Positions 43,311 through 48,822 of a DNA stretch of 48,822 nucleotides are shown piece after piece. The first letter of the stretch is position 1; every line of letters starts with the position of its first letter. A program made the translations under genes and the position numbers. The notes beneath the pieces were generated by a model. The model saw nothing but the letters and a program-made list of their open reading frames with translations, was not told the origin of the DNA and did not search any database. The DNA is taken from NCBI GenBank assembly GCA_023425865.1, contig JAFABV010000043.1:1-48822 (forward strand), written 5' to 3'. This DNA comes from Bacteroidota bacterium. GTDB lineage: Bacteria > Bacteroidota > Bacteroidia > Bacteroidales > Bacteroidaceae.

Positions 43311-44345
43311 TCAATACTGCCTCAAGGCACTGAGCAGCTCTGCGTTCTCGCTTTTGGTGCCAATGGTGATGCGCAGGCAGTCTTGGCAAAGCGTCACACA
43401 GGTGCGGTTGCGCACGATGATGCCTTTGCCCACCAAGTAGTCGTAGATGGCTTGAGCGTCGGTCATCTTGGCTAAAAAGAAATTGGCATCGGTGGGGTAG
43501 ACACCCACGCAGATGGGGAGGTCGGTGAAAGCCTTGATGAGACGGCCGCGCTCCTGCAGCACCAGCGTCACCCATTTCTCTACTTCTACCTTGTTGCGAA
43601 GTATCTCAAGCGCCTGCTGCTGGGTGAGGAGGTTGATGTTATAAGGATATTTCACCTTATTAAATAAGTCGACAATCTCCTTACTGGCAAAGGCCATGCC
43701 CAACCGAATAGCCGCGCAGCCCCATGCCTTGCTCAGCGTGTTGAGCACGATGAGGTTGGGATAACGCTGAATCTTGGTACGAAACACCTCGGCCGTAGAG
43801 AAATCGCTATAGGCCTCGTCGATGACCACTATGCCCTGAAACTGTTCGAGCACACGCTCTATGGCGGCTTGGTCGAGGTTGTTGCCCGTTGGGTTGTTGG
43901 GTGAGCATATCCATACCACTTTGGTGTTGCGGTCGCAAGCCTTCAAGAGGCTGTCGGCATCCAACTGAAATTTGTCACCCAATAGCACGGGGCGGTATTC
44001 CACGTCGTTGATGTCGGCGCATACCTGATACATGCCATAGGTAGGCGCAATGGCCACCACATTGTCAGTGCGTGGACTACAGAACACGCGATATACCAAG
44101 TCGATGGCCTCGTCTGAGCCGTTACCCAAGAAGATATTCTCTGCCGGCACGCGCTTCACCTTGGCCAGTTCAGCCTTGAGTTCAGTCTGCAGTGGGTCGG
44201 GATAGCGGTTCAGCGGTTTGTTGTAAGGATTCTCATTGGCGTCGAGAAATACGTGCGCCTCATGTCCTGAGTATTCATTACGCGCCGAACTGTATGGTGC
44301 TAACTTCCAGATATTGGGTCTTACTAACTCTTCTAACGACTTCAT
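43311..44345 (-). CDS. hisC: Histidinol-phosphate aminotransferase HisC
   Basis: A 344-residue PLP enzyme that makes histidinol phosphate. Conserved pieces are FLDANENPYNKPLNRYPDP (about residues 33-51), GNGSDEAIDLV, SPNNPTGN, DEAYSDFS and NTLSKAWGCAAIRLG with the PLP-binding Lys (about 210). The C-terminal LRITIGTKSEN is the phosphate-contact part. It is 82 bases downstream of hisD and is the last gene of this his operon; hisB, which commonly follows in Bacteroidota, is not here. Confidence 0.94.
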   Translation of the reverse strand: MKSLEELVRPNIWKLAPYSSARNEYSGHEAHVFLDANENPYNKPLNRYPDPLQTELKAELAKVKRVPAENIFLGNGSDEAIDLVYRVFCSPRTDNVVAIAPTYGMYQVCADINDVEYRPVLLGDKFQLDADSLLKACDRNTKVVWICSPNNPTGNNLDQAAIERVLEQFQGIVVIDEAYSDFSTAEVFRTKIQRYPNLIVLNTLSKAWGCAAIRLGMAFASKEIVDLFNKVKYPYNINLLTQQQALEILRNKVEVEKWVTLVLQERGRLIKAFTDLPICVGVYPTDANFFLAKMTDAQAIYDYLVGKGIIVRNRTCVTLCQDCLRITIGTKSENAELLSALRQY

Positions 44346-44402
44346 GTTGCAGTATTCTATGGGTTCAATCTATGCTTTTTGCTTTTCAGATAACATGGTT
44401 GT

Positions 44403-44425
44403 CATACAGGGAGTTATCCTGTATG
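44403..44425. other. Hairpin in the hisD-hisC gap
   Basis: CATACAGG (44403-44410) and CCTGTATG (44418-44425) make a perfect 8-bp stem with a 7-base loop, starting 2 bases after the hisD stop codon on minus. It could be an RNA-processing or attenuation site. No U-tract follows. Confidence 0.5.
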
Positions 44426-44427
44426 CG

Positions 44428-45714
44428 TCAAATCCCTAACTCTTTACATCTGAGTCGCATGGCGTTGGCGTGAGCCTCTAATTGCTCGTTTTCTGCCATG
44501 CACACCACGGCCTTGCCAATGCTCTGCACGCCTTCGGGTGTAAGGTGCTGGAACGTCACCTTGCGGTTATAGCTGTCAAGGTTCACGCCGTTGTAGGCGA
44601 GGGCATACTGATGGGTGGGCAGGGTGTGGTTGGTGCCGCTGGCATAGTCGCCCGCGCTTTCGCAGGCCCATTGTCCGAGAAACACGCTTCCGGCATTGAT
44701 CACCTTTGCGGCCAGCGCCTCGTAGTTGTCCGTGGCGAGTATGAGGTGCTCGGGGGCATAGGCATTGCAGAGGTCCATGGCCTCATCATCATCGTGTACG
44801 AGGATGAACTTCGAGTTTTCCAAGGTCTTTGCGGCCAGCTCCTTGCGTGGCAGCAAGGCCAGTTGGGCCTCTATTTCACGGCTCACCGCCTCTAAGGTAG
44901 GTTCAGACGTGGCAATGAGAAATACCTGCGAGTCTATGCCATGCTCGGCCTGTGAGAGCAGGTCGGCAGCCACAAATACCGCATTGCTGGTCTCGTTGGC
45001 AATGACACACACCTCGCTTGGTCCTGCAGGCATGTCGATGGCCACATCGTGCAGGCTCACCTGTTGCTTGGCGGCCATCACAAACTGGTTGCCCGGACCG
45101 AATATCTTATACACCTTGGGCACCGTCTCCGTGCCGTAGGCCATGGCGCCGATGGCCTGTACGCCGCCAGCCTTGAAAATCTTGCTGACGCCGGCAATGC
45201 GCGCCGCGGCCAGAATGGCGGGGTGCACCTTCCCCTCCTTGTTGGGAGGCGTGCAAAGCACTATCTCCTCACAGCCCGCTATCTTGGCGGGGGTGGCGAG
45301 CATCAGCACCGTAGAAAACAACGGGGCCGTACCGCCGGGAATATAAAGTCCTACCTTCTGTATGGCGATGCTCTTTTGCCAGCAGGTCACGCCCGGGGCA
45401 GTCTCCACTTTCTCCGCGTGCATACGCTGCGACTCGTGGAATGTGGCGATATTGCGGTGAGCCAACGCGAGGGCTTCTTTCAGCTCGTCAGAAACCAGTG
45501 CCATGGCCTCGTCAATCTCGGCCTCGGTCACCTGCAGATGGTCTAATGCCACGTGGTCAAACTTTTCCTCATAACGTTTCACGGCGGCGTCGCCCTGGAC
45601 GCGTACGTCGTTCAAGACGCCACTGACGATGGCGTTGAGCTGCGACACGTCGATGTGGGGGCGTTCCACGAGGGCTGACCACTCACGGCGTGATGGATAT
45701 TTGATGAATTGCAT
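44428..45714 (-). CDS. hisD: Histidinol dehydrogenase HisD
   Basis: A 428-residue NAD-dependent zinc enzyme for the last two steps of histidine synthesis. The family signature is clear: GLYIPGGTAPLFSTVLMLA (about residues 118-136), VYKIFGPGNQFVMAAKQ, DMPAGPSEVCVIAN and SQAEHGIDSQVFL. The zinc and substrate Glu, His and Asp positions of HisD are visible in these motifs. It begins 26 bases after hisG, so the two are translationally close. A hairpin lies just after its stop. Confidence 0.96.
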   Translation of the reverse strand: MQFIKYPSRREWSALVERPHIDVSQLNAIVSGVLNDVRVQGDAAVKRYEEKFDHVALDHLQVTEAEIDEAMALVSDELKEALALAHRNIATFHESQRMHAEKVETAPGVTCWQKSIAIQKVGLYIPGGTAPLFSTVLMLATPAKIAGCEEIVLCTPPNKEGKVHPAILAAARIAGVSKIFKAGGVQAIGAMAYGTETVPKVYKIFGPGNQFVMAAKQQVSLHDVAIDMPAGPSEVCVIANETSNAVFVAADLLSQAEHGIDSQVFLIATSEPTLEAVSREIEAQLALLPRKELAAKTLENSKFILVHDDDEAMDLCNAYAPEHLILATDNYEALAAKVINAGSVFLGQWACESAGDYASGTNHTLPTHQYALAYNGVNLDSYNRKVTFQHLTPEGVQSIGKAVVCMAENEQLEAHANAMRLRCKELGI

Positions 45715-45740
45715 ACTGCTGACAGATGATATAATAAATG

Positions 45741-46592
45741 CTACAGAATCATCTTCTCAATGGGTGTCACCAGAATACCCTGTGCACCCAGTTCCTTGAG
45801 TTTCCCGATGATTTCCCAGAATCGCTTCTCGTCGAGTACGGTATGAATGGCGCACCACTCGGGGTCAGACAAGGGGATGATGGTTGGGCTTTTGATGCCC
45901 GGCAGCACCTCAGTGATTTCTTGGATCTTGACTTTGGGCGCATTCATCATCACATACTTCTTGTCTTGGGCCGAGCGCACAGCCTCAAAGCGGAAGAGCA
46001 TCTCGTTGAGAATATTGTGTTTCTCCTCATCGAGGCCCCAGTTGGCAATCAGCACCGCCTCACTTTGCATCACGGTCTCCACCTCCTTGAGATTGTTGTT
46101 CACCAGGGTAGAGCCCGAGCTCACAATATCAAAGATGCCGTCGGCCAGACCAATACCCGGACTGATCTCTACCGAACCCGTAATGACGTGAATATCAGCC
46201 TTGATGTTATTTTTGTTCATGAAACGCTGCAGGATACCAGGATACGAGGTGGCGATCTTGCGTCCGTTAAACCACGACAGCCCCGTATAGTTGATGCCCT
46301 TAGGAATGGCCAATGACAGGCGGCACTTTGAGAAACCCAGATGAGAGATAATCTGTGCGTCTTCACCGCGCTCCTCATACTCGTTCAGTCCTACCACGCC
46401 GATGTCGGCCACCCCGTTGGCTACGCTTTGGGGGATGTCGTCGTCGCGAAGGAAAAGCACTTCGAGCGGGAAATTAGAACTCTGCACCAATAGAGTTCGT
46501 TTGCTGGGGCTCACTTTGATGTCGGCTTCGGCAAGCAGACTCATGGTGTCATCAAAGAGACGTCCCTTAGACTGAACGGCTATTCTTAACAT
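45741..46592 (-). CDS. hisG: ATP phosphoribosyltransferase HisG, long form
   Basis: A 283-residue enzyme for the first, committed step of histidine synthesis. The catalytic part (MLRIAVQSKGRLFDDTMSLL at the start, GVADIGVVGLNEYEE in the middle, and the phosphate-binding VSSGSTLVNNNLKEVE) is followed by the C-terminal regulatory domain (about 210-283, ending KELGAQGILVTPIEKMIL), so it is the self-regulated hexameric HisG_L form. It does not need a HisZ partner. A promoter is 55 bases upstream. The enzyme is expected to be feedback-inhibited by histidine. Confidence 0.95.
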   Translation of the reverse strand: MLRIAVQSKGRLFDDTMSLLAEADIKVSPSKRTLLVQSSNFPLEVLFLRDDDIPQSVANGVADIGVVGLNEYEERGEDAQIISHLGFSKCRLSLAIPKGINYTGLSWFNGRKIATSYPGILQRFMNKNNIKADIHVITGSVEISPGIGLADGIFDIVSSGSTLVNNNLKEVETVMQSEAVLIANWGLDEEKHNILNEMLFRFEAVRSAQDKKYVMMNAPKVKIQEITEVLPGIKSPTIIPLSDPEWCAIHTVLDEKRFWEIIGKLKELGAQGILVTPIEKMIL

Positions 46593-46646
46593 ATCTTTTA
46601 CCTTAATTAAAACTGTTTACTACTTCTATCTTGATAATTTCACAGG

Positions 46647-46677
46647 CAAAAGTACTTAATTTTAGTCAGATGTACAA
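46647..46677 (-). promoter_or_regulatory. Predicted promoter of the hisGDC operon
   Basis: Minus strand: TTG (46677-46675), 20-base spacer, TACTTTTG (46654-46647). No leader peptide rich in histidine codons was found in the roughly 45-base leader. Confidence 0.65.
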
Positions 46678-46686
46678 TTAATGTTG

Positions 46687-46694
46687 TAATTTTG
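46687..46694 (+). promoter_or_regulatory. Possible -7 element for the mltF-like gene
   Basis: TAATTTTG fits TAnnTTTG, ending 14 bases before ATG 46709. It contains the GTG of a longer frame, so that start can be excluded. No TTG at the right spacing. Confidence 0.45.
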
Positions 46695-46708
46695 TGACCA
46701 AATTAGTT

Positions 46709-47938
46709 ATGGAACTTACATCTTTATATATATCCTCTGTACGGATAGCTGCCGTGGCAAGCCTTGGCAAACGCTTTTTGCGAGGTGTGTTACTCTTAGG
46801 CGGGCTTCTACTTTTGGCATCGTGCCAAGAGGAAAAGCGCAAGGAGATGACACCTTGGGGCACCACGCTGAACGCCGATTCCGTTGCGTCTACTTCAGCT
46901 TTCTCTCTCAACGACATCATCAATAACGGCGAGATGATTATGCTCACCTTGTCGGGACCTGAGTCTTACTACGACTATCGTGGTCGTGGCATGGGACTGC
47001 AGTATATGCTCTGCGAGAAGTTTGCTGAGTCGTTGGGCGTGTCGCTCCGTGTGGAAGTGTGCAAGGACACGGCCGAGATGGTAAGCAGATTGCGGCGCGG
47101 CGACGCCGACCTCATTGCCTTTCCGTTGCCACGCACGCTGCGTGGTCTGCGCTATGCCGGCGTAACGGGCGATGACAAAAAGACAAGTTGGGCGGTGAAT
47201 GAAGACAGTAAAGAGTTGGCAGAGGCCCTCGACCACTGGTTTAAGCCTACGCTGGTAGCGCAGGTGCGCAAGGAGCAAGACTTCTTGCTCTCTGCGCGTA
47301 GCATTACCCGGCACGTGTACGCGCCTATGCTCAATCGTTCAGGAGGAGTCATCTCCAAGTATGATGCCCATTTCCAGCGTTATGCTCCTGTGGCCCGATG
47401 GGACTGGCGCCTGCTGGCTGCCCAATGCTACCAAGAGTCTACTTTCGATCCCGAGGCCCGCTCTTGGGCTGGCGCACGTGGTCTGATGCAGATCATGCCC
47501 GCTACGGCGGCCGGGCTCGGCCTGTCGATGGACCAGATTCACAATCCCGAGCAAAACATCGCTGCTGCCACCCGTTACATCCGTCAGCTCACGGGGCATT
47601 TCCAGGATGTGGATGGTGCCGAGCGTGTAAAATATGTGTTGGCCAGCTACAATGGCGGATTCTTCCATATACGTGATGCCATGGCTTTGGCGCGCAAGCA
47701 CGGTCGCAACCCCCATCGCTGGGATGAGGTGGCCCCCTTTGTGCTCAAGCTCTCCGATCCCACGTATTATCGTGACCCGGTGGTGAGGTATGGATATATG
47801 CGAGGCAGTGAGACCGTCGACTATGTAGAACGTATCATGGCTCGCTGGGCACAATACCGGGGAGTGGCCAAGGGTTCTTCTGCCGGCTTCTATACGCAGC
47901 CCGAGCGTGCCGACCGTAAGTACAAATGGCATTTGTAG
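46709..47938 (+). CDS. MltF-like membrane-bound lytic transglycosylase (lipoprotein)
   Basis: A 409-residue lipoprotein. The signal ends with the lipobox LLLASC (Cys about residue 38), so it is anchored in a membrane, probably the outer one. Residues about 65-200 form a periplasmic solute-binding-like module (LTLSGPESYYDYRGRGMGLQ, RRGDADLIAFPL). The lysozyme-like domain follows (about 230-370) with catalytic Glu in CYQESTFDPEARSWAGARGL and MQIMPATAAGLGLS, and YVLASYNGG later. It cuts peptidoglycan to anhydromuropeptides. ATG 46709 is preferred because the longer GTG start lies in a promoter element. The last codons run into a tandem repeat. Confidence 0.9.
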   Translation: MELTSLYISSVRIAAVASLGKRFLRGVLLLGGLLLLASCQEEKRKEMTPWGTTLNADSVASTSAFSLNDIINNGEMIMLTLSGPESYYDYRGRGMGLQYMLCEKFAESLGVSLRVEVCKDTAEMVSRLRRGDADLIAFPLPRTLRGLRYAGVTGDDKKTSWAVNEDSKELAEALDHWFKPTLVAQVRKEQDFLLSARSITRHVYAPMLNRSGGVISKYDAHFQRYAPVARWDWRLLAAQCYQESTFDPEARSWAGARGLMQIMPATAAGLGLSMDQIHNPEQNIAAATRYIRQLTGHFQDVDGAERVKYVLASYNGGFFHIRDAMALARKHGRNPHRWDEVAPFVLKLSDPTYYRDPVVRYGYMRGSETVDYVERIMARWAQYRGVAKGSSAGFYTQPERADRKYKWHL

Positions 47939-47995
47939 TTAGTGCATTCGGCATTTGTAGTTAGTGCATTCGGCATTTGTAGTTTGAGCATTTAT
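47930..47995. repeat. Tandem repeat, 22-bp unit, two perfect and one degenerate copy
   Basis: CATTTGTAGTTAGTGCATTCGG-type unit: starts CATTTGTAGTT and continues AGTGCATTCGG. Copies begin at 47930, 47952 and 47974 (the last diverges after CATTTGTAGTTT). The last His-Leu codons and stop TAG of the mltF-like gene are in the first copy. Confidence 0.9.
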
Positions 47996-48194
47996 AAGGT
48001 ACTCTCGGCTTTTTGTGGTTTAGAGGCGGCTTTCTGCGCATGTCGGCTAAAGAAGTGTTTATATGGGCATCGTGATGGGGTAGCGATGGCGTTACATACC
48101 TATAGCATTGCTCTCAAATGCTTTATGACCGTCTCATCACGGTGGTTTTCTAATGCCTGCTCCATCTCCACGCTTTATGGTTCTACCCAAACTG

Positions 48195-48286
48195 TCTGAT
48201 GGTTCTATATAGAATTATCCAATGGTTTTATATTAAATCATTTTATGGTTTTATATAGAATTATCCGATGGTTTTATATTAAATCA
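48195..48286. repeat. Tandem repeat, four units of 23 bp (locus 3), alternating AB pattern
   Basis: Units start at 48195, 48218, 48241 and 48264 and match the 23-bp unit of loci 1 and 2 in the same orientation. Units 1 and 3 end TAGAATTA, units 2 and 4 end TTAAATCA, giving a 46-bp higher-order period. A lone related core, GGTGGTTTTCTAATG, lies just upstream at 48141-48155. Confidence 0.93.
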
Positions 48287-48609
48287 TTTCATCTTTCTTC
48301 CCATATGTTCAAAGCACAAGGGCGTAAGAGCCAAAGCATCATGGCGTTGTCATCTCCTCAAGAGGTGTTCTCCAATGCATTGCACCATGCTAAGGGCAGT
48401 CTCACTCGGCCTGAAAAAGCATCGCTCCTCGTAGGCGTTGCAAGACTTCATGGCCTGAAGAGGGGTTGCACTTCGACAAAAGCCCCATCGTGTTTTACCT
48501 CGGAGAGGCAAATTTTGATAGAACATCCCCGTAGACAAGATGTCACGCCAAATCAGCCCACGAAAGGGTATTCCCCGGACAAGATGACACGACAAAATAA
48601 CAGTATATA
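48287..48609. other. Non-coding DNA with degenerate short repeats
   Basis: A frame of 121 codons crosses this region but starts inside the 23-bp array and resembles no family, so I leave it out. GACAAGATG(A/T)CACG occurs at 48534 and 48578 with matching CCCCG before and CCAAAT/ACAAAAT after. The stretch TACCTCGGAGAGGCAAATTT near 48496 resembles GTGCCTCTTCGAGGCAAAAT near 9895. Confidence 0.5.
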
Positions 48610-48674
48610 AAAGACAGAGCGACAAAATAACATGTCGTGTAAGAAGCACGTTGTTATTCTGTCGCTCTGTCTTT
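48610..48674. terminator. Large hairpin, 23-bp stem with one mismatch
   Basis: 48610-48632 pairs with 48652-48674 apart from one A/C position; the loop is 19 bases. Both flanks repeat TATA. There is no gene directly upstream whose transcript it would end, so it could equally be an element end or a structured RNA. Confidence 0.7.
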
Positions 48675-48798
48675 ATACGAGCGCTTTGTAGTTTTGTACG
48701 CGAGTTCGGGATAAGAAAAGCATAAAAAAAGTTGGTAATCTCACTAATATTTTGTACCTTTATGGTTGAATATCAATAAATTATAAAAATATTGAGTG

Positions 48799-48822
48799 AT
48801 GATTACCAAGGACAAAGTTATA
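48799..48822 (+). CDS. Start of a gene, possibly an IS982-like transposase (3' end outside window)
   Basis: Only eight codons are visible: MITKDKVI, running off the window end. Upstream is a TACCTTTA box about 20 bases after a TTG near 48732, a near-consensus promoter, and an A/T-rich leader. The MITKDKV opening recalls IS982-type transposases of Bacteroidota from memory; eight residues cannot establish it. The large hairpin at 48610-48674 and the repeats before it would suit a mobile element neighbourhood. Confidence 0.35.

Noticed and set aside
47942..48610. Two frames (85 and 121 codons) after the mltF-like gene
   Set aside because: The first begins in the 22-bp array and the second in the 23-bp array. 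They show no motifs and change with repeat unit number.

Overview
The window comes from a Bacteroidota chromosome, most likely the Prevotellaceae. The main evidence is the ATP synthase operon order (atpD-atpC-small membrane gene-atpB-E-F-H-A-G), families largely confined to this phylum (DUF4301, DUF5687, compact HlyD-like adaptors), and repeated matches to the Bacteroidota promoter consensus TTG-N19/20-TAnnTTTG. The last appears upstream of at least eight genes. No rRNA, tRNA or CRISPR array was seen.

Layout. 1-1.2 kb: the 3' end of an IS66-type transposase, a short HlyD-like secretion adaptor and a 22-bp tandem repeat array. 1.2-8 kb (minus strand): a DUF418 membrane protein, a YidE/AspT-type transporter, and an apparent operon of a YpfJ-type zinc metallopeptidase, a 5'-nucleotidase and the NAD(H) pyrophosphatase NudC. 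8-11.3 kb (plus): a cytidylate-kinase-like protein, 1.4 kb of repeat-rich non-coding DNA, an RluA-type pseudouridine synthase and a 51-residue membrane protein. 11.4-16.3 kb (minus): ftsK, a LolA-like protein and a DUF5687 permease. 16.4-21.9 kb (plus): a DEDDy exonuclease, an RlmI-type methyltransferase, tilS, a DUF4301 protein and the fluoride channel crcB. 21.9-28.5 kb: an unrecognised protein with an acidic tail, then a divergent polysaccharide locus of three glycosyltransferases on minus and a flippase plus a GT2 on plus. 28.9-38.8 kb (plus): nhaD, pfkA and a complete nine-gene F1Fo ATP synthase operon. 38.9-42.4 kb (minus): bifunctional putA. 42.8-46.6 kb: a hotdog thioesterase on plus and hisG-hisD-hisC on minus. 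46.7-47.9 kb: an MltF-like lytic transglycosylase. 47.9-48.8 kb: more repeats and the first codons of what may be another transposase.

How the genes fit together. Most of the window is housekeeping: tRNA and rRNA modification, chromosome segregation, lipoprotein and cell-wall functions, glycolysis, ATP synthesis, and amino-acid metabolism. NhaD next to the ATP synthase fits sodium/proton homeostasis beside proton-driven ATP synthesis. The accessory content is the two IS traces at the window ends, the polysaccharide locus and the long non-coding stretches.

The most unusual signal is a set of short-period tandem repeats in non-coding DNA. One AT-rich 23-bp unit occurs at three separate places (9.1, 28.5 and 48.2 kb), always in the same orientation. 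A 22-bp array at 1.1 kb shares its core CCG(N)TGGTTTT, and an unrelated 22-bp array lies at 47.9 kb. Both 22-bp arrays begin on the stop codon of the gene before them. I see no complete new defence or biosynthetic system. The repeats are the best candidate for something undescribed, and their role is unknown.
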